From Sphaerosporella brunnea (lineage: Eukaryota; Ascomycota; Pezizomycetes; Pezizales; Pyronemataceae), in contig VXIS01000302.1 in NCBI GenBank assembly GCA_008704415.1, positions 1 through 59,930 of the forward strand: DNA of 59,930 nucleotides, in the 5' to 3' direction. The number at the start of each line of letters is the position of its first letter. Positions within the stretch are counted from its first letter, which is position 1. This document shows, piece after piece, positions 44,071 through 55,020 of the stretch. The notes below the pieces were generated by a model. It ran no database searches and was not told the origin of the DNA. It saw only the letters and a list, made by a program, of their open reading frames with translations. Both the position numbers and the translations under genes were made by a program.

Positions 44071-45765
44071 TTACTCACGTGAATCAAAAGCGGAAGAAGC
44101 GATGGATGACATAGGAGAGGAACAGAAAGAATCATCAGAGGGAAAGAAAAACTCGGGAGGAAGAGTGACTGCAGTGGATGTATAGTCCTGAGCTTTCTTC
44201 GAAAGGAATTCCTGGATGAAATCTGCGCCAGTGCTGCGTACATTCTCATCAGGTTCCCACGAGTTGTTTTCAGGCCCATACATCTCCCAAGACATGTACC
44301 AGTAATCAATACCGTTAATCTTCTTGTGGTCGAGAATCTCCCAGATGTTGAAAAGAGTGTGGTCGTCTTCTTCTTCGTCATCGTGGTTGGAGGGAGAAGG
44401 TGGAATGGCATTGTCCGACATTCGCTGGAAGAGGTTGAGCTTGTCTTGGGCGAAGATAGGATAGACACGCTTATTCTTGGGGAGTTCAAGCGTGCAATTG
44501 CCTGTATCCTCATCGATCTTGGTGATCCTATATGGCCCTTCCCAAACTCCCATAAGCTTCCTAAGCTTGCCCTTTCCTCGAGAACGTCTCTTGTAGAATA
44601 CTCATTGTCCAACTTCAAGTTGAACCTTAGGATTCCTCCGTTTTGCAGCAATGCTTGCCTGGCGGTGACGTGCTACCAGCAGTGCATCATGAGCCACAGC
44701 ATTGTTGATCTTCTGCTGTTCGAGGTACTCATTGACTGCAGGGATATTCGAATCGAATTCAACTGGCAAAATGCGACGGATATGACCGAATTGAACTTCG
44801 TGAGGGGTACGCTTGATGTTGGTTGAAGGAAAGTGGTTGAAGGCATGTTCAACATGCCAGAGGTGACGGGCCCAGTCTGCCTGCTTGTTGTTGGTGAAGA
44901 TCCGAAGCATTTGAGCAATGGTGCGGTTGGCTCGTTCCACTTGTCCATTGGTATTTTGGTGGAAAGCGGTGGCCATGAGGAGGTCAGTACCAATCTGCTT
45001 GTGGAGTCCTTGCCAGAACTGGGAGGTAAACCGAGGGTCTCTGTCCAAAACAATCGACTTAGGCAGTCCATAGCGAGCGTAGTAGTGTTTAATGAAAGCA
45101 TCCGTAACATCCTTTGCCGAAAATCTGTCCTTTAGGGGAACCAAAACAAGACCAGAAGAAAACCGGTCTATAATGACCATGATGTCCTTGAATCCGTCCG
45201 AAGAGTTGAATGGACCAAGGAAGTCAATAGCAATTGACTCCCAAGGGCGAAGGGGGATTTCCAAGAGACGGGCTTCGCCAATTCGCTTAGTGGTGGTATC
45301 TTTGTTGCGCTGACATTCAAGACATTCTCTGCAGAAATCGTTAATGTCCTGCTTCATCCTGGACCAGTAATAACTTTGCCTGCATAGGATGTAGGTCTTT
45401 TCGGTGCCTTGATGTCCCACACTCTTGTGACAACTCTGCATGATAACATGACGGACTGAGGAGGAGGGATTGTCTCTGGACAGGACTGCGTTGGGGACGT
45501 AAACTCGAAGGTTGGAGGTGATGGTGGGGTCATCTAGCACAACATATCCAGTGTCATGCCAGTGAAATGGCTTTCGAATGCCATTCCTTACCATGGGGTC
45601 GTTTTCGTAGGCCTGCTTGAAGGTAGGGAGCATGGCTGTCCCTATGTGGTTGTCAAGGAAAAACGCGGGTACTCTGTTGCGAGTGTCGTAATGAATGGCT
45701 TCCTGGGAATGATTTGCTGGTTGGTTTTGCTGAGGTTCAATCATTTCTGCATCCTCTTTGTCCAA
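44071..45765 (-). pseudogene. Chromovirus integrase with C-terminal chromodomain
   Basis: The frame 45765-44602 carries the HHCC zinc region (CHKSVGHQGTEKT, FCRECLECQRNK) and the DDE core (AIDFLGPFNS, LDRDPRFTSQFW, NTNGQVERANRT). It ends at a TGA (44602-44604) where the sister copy has Trp. The reading continues in the same sense to 44071 with the GPYRITKIDEDTGNCTLELP module. The chromodomain follows near 44215-44352 (FNIWEILDHKKINGIDYWYM, WEPDENV). Integrase inserts the cDNA, and the chromodomain targets chromatin. The chromodomain lacks nothing obvious, so only the nonsense codon separates the two halves. Confidence 0.88.
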
Positions 45766-46092
45766 AAGAGGGGTTTAGTCCGAAATCGATGGCTGAATCT
45801 TTTGCTGGATCCCTTCCCCTTCAAAATTCCTGTGCGAATCTTGATCCTGTTCTGCCAACATCTTATTCTTTTCCTCCTGCTCCTTACAAGCCTGGGCTTG
45901 AGTCAAAAAGGTGTGGGGTTCAGAGGATAAGGGTTCCATGGGCGGGGAAAGGGTCTCAATGGGGCGCTCTCTCTGGAGTCTGGGTACCAGATGGCGGTGA
46001 CTGGCGTGACTGGAAATCTGACTGTCCTGGGAGGTCGCAGCTTGGAGGAGCGTATGTACTTCACCTGTGCTGGTATCAACCTGTCCATGAAT

Positions 46093-46755
46093 TCATCTAT
46101 TTCGGAATTCAAAGGAGGGTTCAGCATCCAGGAGAGCCTGTCTCCTGGGTGGGATTGAGGGGGCTTCGGGCGTGGTGTTTGCGATTTCCTTGTGGATTTG
46201 CTGGGGGTCGTTTTCGAAGATTTGTGGCTGATTTGGGAGCATGTTGGGCGTGGTGGTGGTGCAGGACTGTACCTGTCTGGGTAGATCCTGTTTCCACCAT
46301 GGGCCTTCTGGGTGTTGTCTCTCCTGTGGGAATTTCGGGCGTGGTGCGCCTGATTCTGGCGTCCAGTAGAGGGTAGGTATCCTTGAATTATTCAAACAGG
46401 AGATGTAACCATGGTGGGCAAGCCACTCATCGTTGCCAATGGGGTCTTCGCCTGGGTTTGGACATTCTGAATCGGGTCCAAATGAATCGTCCATGTCTGT
46501 GTCTTCGTCTGGGGAGTCGTAGAATTCGTCGTTGCCATCGGATTCAAATTGAGCGTGATACTGAGAGTTTGACTTCCAGGTGCTGAAGGTTTCCATGAAT
46601 CCTGAGGAATAGTGATATGGGCAGCCGTCTCGGGAGCGGCAGGCTGTCAAGTGGAGATTGGGGTCGCACCTCTCATAGCGCGAGGCTCCCTTGCGGCGGA
46701 GGCAGCTTGTTCGCTGAGGTGGACATCTCATTTGAGACTTGAAGAGCGTGTGCAA
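46093..46755 (-). CDS. Unusual spacer frame between RNase H and integrase
   Basis: A 220-codon open frame in a different register from the flanking pol pieces. It has a Cys/His cluster (CDPNLHLTACRSRDGCPYHY), an acidic stretch (DSPDEDTDMDDSFGPDSE) and a Pro-rich C-terminus. The adjoining RNase H-frame extension (HTPGESNELADTLSRLYEDE) overlaps it on the right. The normal RNase H to integrase distance in chromoviruses is far shorter than the roughly 1.2 kb here. It may be part of pol read by frameshift, or a captured sequence. Function unknown. Confidence 0.45.
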   Translation of the reverse strand: MHTLFKSQMRCPPQRTSCLRRKGASRYERCDPNLHLTACRSRDGCPYHYSSGFMETFSTWKSNSQYHAQFESDGNDEFYDSPDEDTDMDDSFGPDSECPNPGEDPIGNDEWLAHHGYISCLNNSRIPTLYWTPESGAPRPKFPQERQHPEGPWWKQDLPRQVQSCTTTTPNMLPNQPQIFENDPQQIHKEIANTTPEAPSIPPRRQALLDAEPSFEFRNR

Positions 46756-46960
46756 AGTGTGAAGAAAGCTTGTCTGTCTCGGTGGAGGTGGTCTGTGGAG
46801 GATTGGAGGTTGTTGGGTTGAGGAGACTGTTGATGGAGCCGAAATCCTCTGGTTTTAAGTTCTCAGGAAGGAACTCATCTGGTGGGGTTATCTCCTTGCT
46901 TTCATCCTCATACAGACGTGAAAGTGTGTCTGCTAATTCATTGCTTTCGCCTGGTGTGTG

Positions 46961-47888
46961 CTAAATTTGGAAATCGAACATTTGGATGTACTCCAACCAT
47001 CTGGCCAGTCTGCCAGTAGTCATGGGTTTCGTCACAAGGTACTCCAATGCCTTGTGGTCAGTAACTACCGTAAATGGTATTCCTAGTAGCTTTGTCTCGA
47101 ATGCAGCAAGTGCATCAACAATAGCCAGAAGTTCCTGGTTGGTGGTGTTGTAATTTTCCTGGGTAGCGGTGAAGCGTCTGCTGTGAATCGCAACGATTCG
47201 CGATTTCGAATCTCCTAGTTTGTTTCCATGACAAATAAATGCACCCGTCCCCACCCGACATGCATCTGTCACCAGATACACCTTATCTTCGCCGGACTGG
47301 ATTTTGTCATATTGAAGAGGTGTGAGCGGTACGTGCTTTCGACAAAGATCCTTGATCTGCCTAAATGCATGATTATGCAGCTCATCCCATCGCCATTCCG
47401 AATTTCCGGTAAGTTTCGTGAGTGGCGCCGGGATGGTAGAACTGTGGAAAAGGTGTGGTGCCACATAATTTATTACGCCTAAAAAGCTTTGCAGTTGCTT
47501 TTTATTTGTGGATGTGCGCCAATCCTGAATTTTGCTGATTCTCTCTGGGTGTGGGTGGATCTCATGACCAGAGATAATATGACCTAGTAGGCGTAGTTGT
47601 GAGGTCAAGAATTGACATTTGTCCATTCTAAGAGAGAACTTTAGCTTTGGCTAGCTGCTGAAAAACTTGCTCAACGTGTCGCATGTGGTCTTCTCGAGTT
47701 TCGGAAAAGATAAGGATGTCATCTAGGTACACCCATACAAATTTTCCGATGAACTCGCCTAAGATAGTGTTCATGCAGCGCATCATGGTTAGCAGGAGCA
47801 TTGCAGTCTCCTGCAGCATGACCTTGACTTGAAAAGAGCCGAGGTCATCTGCATTGATGACAGTTAATTCCTCGGATGATGGCTCCAC
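46961..47888 (-). pseudogene. Chromovirus reverse transcriptase palm and RNase H
   Basis: 47628-47888 has the catalytic WVYLDDILIFS motif. After a one-base frameshift, 46961-47626 continues with the RT thumb (LLGHIISGHEIHPHP, LQSFLGVINYVAPHLF). RNase H follows with VYLVTDACRVGTGAF, NYNTTNQELLAIVDAL and FTVVTDHKALEYL. A TAG at 46961-46963 replaces the Gln expected before HTPGESNELAD. A second break lies between the RT N-terminus (ends 47942) and 47888. All essential residues are visible but split over frames. Confidence 0.88.
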
Positions 47889-47941
47889 TCGGACCTAGGT
47901 GATAGGCATTGGAAAGATCTAGAACAGACTTGAAGTTCCCT

Positions 47942-49639
47942 CTAGCAGCATCCTCTCGGATTGTTATCTGCATGAGGCAGTGGAGTATAGTCTCGTTCTG
48001 TGATGCTGTTCCGATCCCTGAGCTCATTCACCCATCTCCATCCTTTGGAGGGTGGTATCTTTGGAGTTCCAAAAATCGAGCTTGGAAATCTGCCGGGTCC
48101 AGGCACTGCGATTCCCTGTCGTTTCCAGTTGTCCAGGTGAGCAATGAGGTTCTTTCGGTAGGCATCAGGAATACGCCTTGCATGGAATTTGAATTGTTCC
48201 AGATTGTCTGGATCAAGTCTGACCACATGATTACATCTATCACGAAGTGGCGGTAATCCTTCTGGTTCTTTCTCTAGGAATACTGTTGGAAACATCTGAT
48301 CGAATGGTGGGATGTCTTCGGTAGTTGCTGATGATGTTAGAGCGAATACTCTAGGCTGTCTTGTGGCACATTGAATGGTAGTGCCATGTTTCGGGAAATG
48401 TGCTGTTGAATCTGCCGTATCCAAGCTCACATGGTTGTCCTGAAGGAAAGGCATTCCTAAGATGATGTCGTATGAGCTGACTGCCACTATGAGAAACTTC
48501 GTTTTCTCATTGAATCCTGGTTTAATTTCGACATTGGAGTTTGCAAATCGATTGGCGTTGGTCCTAGATCCTTTAGCGGCCATGTGAATGGTAATAGGTT
48601 GCGGCAGTTCTCTAGTTATGACATTGTGTGTTTGGGCCCAACTGCTAGACATAAGATTCGTCCCTGTTGTCCCTGTGTCTAAGAAGACTCTCGCCTTTCT
48701 GCCATTGACATTCATGTTGGTGACCATGTAGTTGATATTGTCCTTCTTGTGATGTTCTGCACGTGCAGTTTCCATAAATTCTTCGACGGTTGCTGGTAAG
48801 TTGTCTTCCATAATGTTGACTGTGGCTCTTGCTGATTGAACCCATTTGCCTTGTTGTTGATTACGCTGCTTTGCTCTGCAGTCATTGATGAAGTGTCCAG
48901 CCTTCGTGCAGTAAAAGCACTTCTCACCCTGTCGGAGCCGCGCTTTCTCTTGGTCTGAAAGCTTCTTATATTGCTTGTTGTTTCTGCTTTGACTTCCTCG
49001 TCCTGAGATGTTGTTGTTTTTGCTGAATTGAGGATTCATAGCATTGCTAGAATGGTGCTGTCCATTTCGATTGGATTGTTGTGGTTGTCCATATTTTCCT
49101 GCTTGGAAGAGGGCTGCATCCTTTCTTTCTGCTAGCTTCTTGATGTCTTCCCATTTGGCTGTCGTTCGATCCACAACCTCAGGTTCAACTGCGTAGCGCA
49201 GATCTGGGTGCATGGCATCCAATAATTGCTGGATTTTGACCTGGGTGTTGATGGCTTTCTCATTTCGAGCTGCTACCTTTTCTAGGCGAATAGCAGTAGC
49301 GTTGATGCGGTCAACTCTCCCATTTCGCGTTTGGGAAATCTTATACCAATCATCCCAATATCGGTTGACTTCTGTGGATGGAATGATGTGGTTCTTGAGC
49401 TGAGTGAGGAACTCATCGAAATTCATGGTTCCTTCTATTCGTTTGGTATGGTAGAACTCCTTTGCTGTTCCGCTGAGAAAGTACTGAAGCACTAGGAGTT
49501 TCTTGTCGTTGTCTTGAAGTCCTGATAGCGTTAGGTAGTCCTTGACTTCATGTAACCAGGCATCAATGGTGGGTGCATCTCGATCCTCATTGTCTCCTGA
49601 ATATGTCCGTGGCTTTGGGACTTTAAACTTGTCTGCCAT
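47942..49639 (-). CDS. Chromovirus Gag, protease and start of RT
   Basis: 565 codons from an ATG at 49639. Residues 1-220 are Gag (DAPTIDAWLHEVKDYLTLSG, LVLQYFLSGTAKEFYH, HIIPSTEVNRYWDDWYKI). A nucleocapsid knuckle CFYCTKAGHFINDC lies near residue 245. The aspartic protease active site FLDTGTTGTN is near 325, with SYDIILGMPFLQDN near 410. RT begins after residue 480 (FPSSIFGTPKIPPSKGWRWV). The frame ends at 47942, before the RT palm, because of a frameshift. Gag packages the RNA and the protease matures it. This is the longest intact frame of the element. Confidence 0.9.
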   Translation of the reverse strand: MADKFKVPKPRTYSGDNEDRDAPTIDAWLHEVKDYLTLSGLQDNDKKLLVLQYFLSGTAKEFYHTKRIEGTMNFDEFLTQLKNHIIPSTEVNRYWDDWYKISQTRNGRVDRINATAIRLEKVAARNEKAINTQVKIQQLLDAMHPDLRYAVEPEVVDRTTAKWEDIKKLAERKDAALFQAGKYGQPQQSNRNGQHHSSNAMNPQFSKNNNISGRGSQSRNNKQYKKLSDQEKARLRQGEKCFYCTKAGHFINDCRAKQRNQQQGKWVQSARATVNIMEDNLPATVEEFMETARAEHHKKDNINYMVTNMNVNGRKARVFLDTGTTGTNLMSSSWAQTHNVITRELPQPITIHMAAKGSRTNANRFANSNVEIKPGFNEKTKFLIVAVSSYDIILGMPFLQDNHVSLDTADSTAHFPKHGTTIQCATRQPRVFALTSSATTEDIPPFDQMFPTVFLEKEPEGLPPLRDRCNHVVRLDPDNLEQFKFHARRIPDAYRKNLIAHLDNWKRQGIAVPGPGRFPSSIFGTPKIPPSKGWRWVNELRDRNSITERDYTPLPHADNNPRGCC

Positions 49640-49716
49640 GATAGTGGTTGCTTTGGCTTCAATTTTACCTTGAAAAGCTGTTTCCTTGGGGACTGTGGGT
49701 GTGGATTTTCTTCTTC

Positions 49717-50445
49717 TCAGCTGGATTCGTCCTCTTCAAATCCTCCTGGTGGTCTTGGACTTTCTTCGTGGCTAGTGTCTCTGACCTCGTGTGGTGGAGG
49801 AGTTGTTTGCCTTGTTAAGTCCAGATAGTCTTGGATGGCTTTGTTTCTTGATGCTGTTAGAGCCGAGTCTGATTTGAAACTTCCTTCTTCGTATAGGCGT
49901 TGCCAGGCCTCACGTAGTCCTTTAGCTCGCTCTTTGTCTTCTTCGGTTGTTGCTTGTTGTATTTCTTGCTCAAGCTTTTCAAACCGTGGGGTAAATTGTT
50001 CCAACCGGAAGTTGTAAAGTTCCTTCTCAAGCTTGTTGAATTCGGAGCTGGTCTCAATGAGAAGTTCGTAGTTGTAGAGTAAGTCTGATCCGGAACTTCT
50101 CGTAATCCAGTCAAGGATAAGTTCTATGTGGCTCTGAAGGTCCTGGAGACGCTTGCGTGATTTGTGATCTGATTTGAAAACTTGTGCAATAGGTGGCTGA
50201 CTTGTACTGGTCTCAGAGATGTCTGATTCGGTCTCTGATTCCGAATGCGCGGATTGAAAGGCTTCGGCTTCCTCTGGTTGCTTCTTTCGTGGTCTGCCTC
50301 TCTTCTTTGGTTGTTGTCTCTCTTCTTCTGCCTCGTCGTGGAGCGCTTGAATGACCTCTTCTGTGGGTATTTCTGGATTGAGGCGTTGGCTCCTTCTTGT
50401 TGCTGTTGGTTGCTCCGTGGTGATGGCTGTTGTGCACTCCCCTGA
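49717..50445 (-). CDS. ORF0 upstream of gag with AT-hook-like motif
   Basis: A continuous frame of about 240 codons runs from a stop near 50450 to 49717. It includes RGRPRKKQPEEAEAF (AT-hook-like), an acidic/Ser stretch, and a long charged helix predicted to coil (RFEKLEQEIQQATTEEDKER). No ATG lies at the 5' end of the open stretch, so translation may start at an internal Met near 50004 or after splicing. It ends 75 bp before the gag ATG. The gag frame is open across this gap, so a frameshifted fusion is possible. It could be an extended Gag N-terminus. Its role is unknown. Confidence 0.5.
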   Translation of the reverse strand, partial: SGECTTAITTEQPTATRRSQRLNPEIPTEEVIQALHDEAEEERQQPKKRGRPRKKQPEEAEAFQSAHSESETESDISETSTSQPPIAQVFKSDHKSRKRLQDLQSHIELILDWITRSSGSDLLYNYELLIETSSEFNKLEKELYNFRLEQFTPRFEKLEQEIQQATTEEDKERAKGLREAWQRLYEEGSFKSDSALTASRNKAIQDYLDLTRQTTPPPHEVRDTSHEESPRPPGGFEEDESS

Positions 50446-50853
50446 GGCCTATGCACTCAGGAATGCTATCGAGGAATTGTTGTCTGTATAGCTCGCGTCG
50501 AGAGCTCTTGAATAGAATCGTGCAGGGCTGACTCCTGATCGATCTAACTATTCGTCTTAAAGCTTAACCCGGGACTGCTGATACCTCTGCCGGTTAACTA
50601 AGGCCTTGTTGACGCTTGTTGTTCCTAGGATTGTATTAAAAGACTCGAAATTGTATAGTTGTGCTTGTCGTGCTTAAGGTGAGTCGTACTTGTTGTTGTG
50701 TCTTGATTCGTGATATTGATATGTCGTAAATTCGGAAATTTCCTGGCCAGCAGGGCGGCTTCGAGTAGGGAAGAACCAGGTGATCAGTCTGGTCTGAGGA
50801 TCAAAGATTGTAGGTTCGGTAGAGAGAAAAGATACTGGTCGGAGTGAAAAAAA

Positions 50854-51366
50854 TGTAACCTTTTTGTGAGCTTATAAGATCCACTATTTCATGGATGCAA
50901 ATAAACTCAGAATCATCTCTGTATCAGACTTGATAAATACCAAGAGGAAACTCGAAAACAGGTCACTGATCAACTCAGTATTTATTGATAGATAGTCGAT
51001 ACAATCTGGATTGCTCGAAAGGCCGTAAGGAAAAGAAGAGAAGACAATGAATGTAGGAAAAGCTCGCAGCTTTTATAGCCAACGATGCTGAGTACATCAT
51101 GTGATAATAAACTGGTGGCAAATTCGTAACTAATGAAAGAGTGGTCTAGAAGACCTACAAGTCTGCCTTGTGAAAACTAGAAGATTCCAAAGTGACGTAA
51201 CATCGAAAGGGCTAGAAACTGCTAGAATACGGTGACAAAACATAGTAAAGAAAGTAAAAGAAACTCGTGGAATAATGATATCATACCATCGTTACTGCCT
51301 TATAGTTTTCTATCTTAGTAAGGAAATACGTAAGAAAGAAACCATAGTAAGTGCAATAATCTTACA
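50854..51366 (-). repeat. 5' LTR of the chromovirus
   Basis: 513 bp with TG...CA ends. The minus strand has TATAAAAG at 51074-51081, a likely promoter element. It differs from the 3' LTR at about 16 sites. Confidence 0.93.
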
Positions 51367-51589
51367 CCCATGATACCACCACGACGTCCGGATAACAATC
51401 CAGCGTCTCATACTGTAAGAACTGTGTTCACTTCTTCTTTGCATTAACTAACCCCGTGAGAAGCCATGTCTGCCAACGTGCCTAACGTGGTTCCGGCCAT
51501 GTTGGGGTCGTACCCAACAAACCACACAACCTCCATCCATCGCCACCAACTCCATCCACCATCGAAAACACCATCCACAACTATCCACA

Positions 51590-52541
51590 ATGTCGTCTTC
51601 CTCCGCATACCCCCGTTTGCCGACCGAGCTGCTTTTGGAGATAGCCGAACTCCTCGAGTTGCGCGACCTATCGTGTCTCTCCAGGTCGCGCCCCCGTTTC
51701 CACTCCCTATTCACCCTCACGCGTTACAAGCGGATCAGGGAAGCCCCGAAATCGTGCCTACGTACGTCATGCCGCACGACAACCACGTCGGCTTTTTCTG
51801 ATATATGCTTGATGAGTGTCTCCCAGTCAACTGCACCATGTCCTTTTATCCAGCCCCGTACGAGCAAGAAGATATCTGCACCATGTTGCACTTTGCAGCG
51901 CAAAGTGGCGGCACCGCGCTGGTTCGGCTGCTCATCGAGCGCAGCGGCACGGCGATCAGCCGCGAGCTGTCGCTCGTCCAGCGATTCATTGACTGAAACG
52001 ACACCCCGATGGCGCAGCGGCGCTGCCCTGTGCAGCGCCGAGAGGGCACGTAGAGGTGGCCAGCTGCTGATTGAGGCCGGCGGGGATATCTCGGCGGCCT
52101 CTGACAGCGACTCCACGAGGCCGCCTTTGAAGGGCACGAGGCGACGACCCAAGGTGTTATTGCGCACGGCGCCAACGTTTCTGCTGGCAATTTCGGCAAC
52201 AATCGGCGGTTGAGGACACACAGCGGTTGTGCACTTGCTGATCGCGGCTGGGGTTAACGTCTCGGCCGTTGCTCTGGCTGTTGAAAGGCCATCAGAAAAT
52301 GCCTCGACTGCCCCTCCACCGGACCGCCAACCTCTCGCCTGTGGATGAGGGCCTGCGCACACCGCTTCATGAAGCGGGACGCCTCGGGCATGACGTGGTT
52401 GTGCGGATGCTTGTTGAGCGCGGAGCAAATGTATTGGCTGTCAACAGGGCTGGGCAGACACCTAGAGCTGTGCACGGGGCGACAGGTCGAGGCGCATGTG
52501 GGCGGGGCACGACGGGGTCATCGGGGTGTGACGGGGCATAA
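51590..52541 (+). pseudogene. F-box/ankyrin-repeat protein, frameshifted
   Basis: ATG at 51590, N-terminal F-box: YPRLPTELLLEIAELLELRD followed by LSCLSRSRPRFHSLF, matching the L P..L...I...L...DL..L...CR..... pattern. Ankyrin-repeat sequence continues in other frames: TMLHFAAQSGGTALVRLLIE (near 51885-51945) and TPLHEAGRLGHDVVVRMLVE with RGANVLAVNRAGQTP (52355-52465). At least three frameshifts or stops separate them. F-box proteins recruit substrates to SCF ubiquitin ligases through Skp1, and F-box/ankyrin fusions are common and expanded in basidiomycetes. The 5' LTR of the chromovirus ends about 220 bp upstream. Confidence 0.75.
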
Positions 52542-53040
52542 CCGCGGTGGGGTGTATCGGGAGCATCAGGAGGACCGGGGTTCCGACGGCACAGCCGGGG
52601 CGAGGCTAGGTGTATCACGCGTCCCAGCCCGTGCACGGCTCTACGGACACCGCGTAAGCTGGCGGTGATGATCGGTCAGGGGCCTGTGGCGCAGCTTCTA
52701 AGCTGGCACTGATGGGGATGGGGGGACATGTACGCCAAGGGGCGGAAGGCGGCTGGCATGCATTTTGGTGTCGCATTATATTTCGTTCTTCATGGCTTGT
52801 ATTCCGAGAAACAATTGTTGTATTACTGCATGATTCTTGGAATGTGATGTTGACGAAAAGCGATAGTCGCAGGCGCGACTCACGTGGCTTTGGGCATTGT
52901 ATCCAGACTCCGCCATTGCTAAAAACGCCTCAACCTGCGAAGGTGTTGGACACTATGCCTGGCAGTGCCGAGAGGACCATGAACGGCATGAACAGGCGAA
53001 AGTAGACTTAGCTGCAAGAACGTGAATACTAACACAGCAC
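52542..53040. other. Stretch with no recognisable gene
   Basis: Possible further eroded ankyrin sequence at the left. The rest shows no motif. Confidence 0.4.
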
Positions 53041-53047
53041 TTGCAAC

Positions 53048-53860
53048 CACGGGTCCCAATAATCCGGCCAGTCCGGCTTTTAGCCTCCCCTGAACTAGAG
53101 TGTTTGAATCGGGTTTTGACGTTCCGGCCCGTTTGGAACAGGCTTTTTCGAGCGAGACCCAGGTGCCTAGGTACCAGAATTTTCTTACCCTAATATGGCC
53201 ATAACAAATAGGACAGGACTACATAAACAAATCATACTGCCATCTCTGCGGGCCGCAGTTCCAAATCAACCGGCATTGCTTCCACATGGCGGACTTGAGA
53301 ACCCGCTTCATACACCAAATCTTCGCTCGCCGAGGATTTCGGACTTTCGATCGCTTCAATGACGTCTTCACCCGGCTTGAAGCGCCGGTCTGTGATGGTA
53401 TAAGGGCCTCTAGGAAGGTAGGCCGCACTGTACCAAAAACACCGGTTGACCTTACCCGCTGAAGACATGCTATACCTCTGTCGACATCGCCGATATAGCA
53501 TTCAATTCAACACCCATGCTTTGAAGATCAGTTCCCACTGGGCCTGCTGAACCGGTAGATATCGCTTTAACCCAGTAGACCTCCATTCCGGCAAACGTCT
53601 CAACTGACATCTGCTGGAAACTGGTTTCTGATTGCGATCGACACCGCACATTTTCGTGATCCGCTGGGAGAGCCCGACCATAACGATGACCTGCGCTTTC
53701 ATTGTCTCCCTGGATAACCGGGCCCGGGCAGCACCTATCGGATATCCAGGCTTCGTGAACATCGGCTCGAACCTATCAGGCCGCAGCAACCGTCGGCGCG
53801 ACCTGACCCACTCTGTCGTCCCCATTTGGACTGGCTGCGCCCGGACTGTTGGCACCCCGA
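53048..53860 (+). mobile_element. Degenerate hAT-G copy
   Basis: Left-end sequence at 53048-53165 (CACGGGTCCCAATAATCCGG then GGCCAGTCCGGC...CGGCCCGTTTGGAACAGGC). Right-end sequence at 53690-53860 (ACCGGGCCCGGGCAGCACCTATC...GCGCCCGGACTGTTGGCACC). The same order and orientation as the intact copy at 55417-56126. Terminal repeats are mutated and the flanking 8-mers do not match, so it is old. Its right end is shared with the inverted block at 39.8 kb. Confidence 0.6.
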
Positions 53861-55020
53861 CCGTGGGTACCGGAAAACGGTCGGGGTGACAGGATGCTTA
53901 GAGGTCACGGATCCAGGGCTAGGAAGGCAGACGTAGTCCCACAATGCCCAGGAGAACCGCGGTGGCAGTACTCTTCCATACCTTGCACCACCAGTGACCG
54001 CTTCCCGGTTGACCACACGACGAGGCAGCATGGGTAGTACATAATGAGGAATACATAATGCTAAGGGTTTATTCAACGACTCAGGCAATGATGTCACCTG
54101 TGAATCCATCCAAAGGCCCCTTGGTAAACCGGCGGCAACTACGCTCTGTCGACCGCGGGAGTGGCGCTGGAACGAATATTCTTAGCGCTGCCGGTAAGAA
54201 TCTTCTCCATCATCACTGCCGCTCACCAGCGCACGGATATTCTTAGCCTCGCGCTAAGAATGTTCCCCTCGCTGTGTGTGTGCGAGGTGATTGGTCTCTG
54301 CCGGCAATAGTGGATCCACACGCACAGTGTGACAGCCATGCCATTAAGTCATTTTATCGATTGGTGCGATGAAAAAAAAAGCAAGTACGGTATCTGTACA
54401 ACATGCCGAGGGTGGCTACAGACACTTGTGCATTGTGGAAACCACTGATGCCACTCAGGTAACATCATAACAGCACTTCAGTCCGCTCAAGCTCTCCTAC
54501 ATGCTGAAAAACGTATAAATAGTTCTCGGTAGTGTTCAAACTGGTCTCAACGCCAGCCGCACTCAGTCTGCACGTTAACCATCATTTTGACAGTCCTTGA
54601 TGTGATGAACCATTTCCCTGCATCTACGCAGGTTTTTTCAAGATAAAATGCAAGATGTTCAGGATAAACATCATAAAATGTCATTTTTTCGCCAGATGGA
54701 CCAATTTTCAATTGACGGCATTGAAATCCGGGCGATGATTTTCATGCGTTGAACCTACCCCGCAGGACCGTGTCGACGCAGAGAAGGATTCACACTCCTG
54801 GTTCTGTTCAATCAGTCTAGTACGGCATTATGAATGCCAATGAGTAGATATAGAACCTCAAGCGATTATTGCAGTGTGACCAGACGGTGTGTACACGCTC
54901 TCTCACCGAAAATGTTGCACAGAGAGCGTCGGACAGCGACAGCCGCTCACGTGGGTCAGAATCCAAACTTTGTCGCCTTTGCAGGCTGACCATGATTCTC
55001 GGCCGAAACGCGGTCAAATA
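53620..55020 (+). repeat. Inverted duplicate block, copy 2
   Basis: Partner of 38580-40010. It includes the hAT-G right end, the hairpin TTCTTAGCCTCGCGCTAAGAA (54241-54261) and the GTGTTCAAACTGGTCTCAAC region at 54530-54553. It lacks the copia scrap present in the partner. Confidence 0.7.

Larger units (their letters stand above)
43531..51366 (-). mobile_element. Near-complete Ty3/gypsy chromovirus with two LTRs
   Basis: 7.8 kb, transcribed right to left: 5' LTR 50854-51366, ORF0, gag-protease, RT, RNase H, a spacer frame, integrase with chromodomain, polypurine tract, 3' LTR 43531-44043. The LTRs are both 513 bp with TG...CA ends and differ at about 16 positions by eye (near 97% identity). 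The flanking bases are CCCTT and CCCAT, which could be a 5-bp target duplication with one change. No TGG-type primer-binding site abuts the 5' LTR. Stops and frameshifts make it non-autonomous. Confidence 0.93.
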
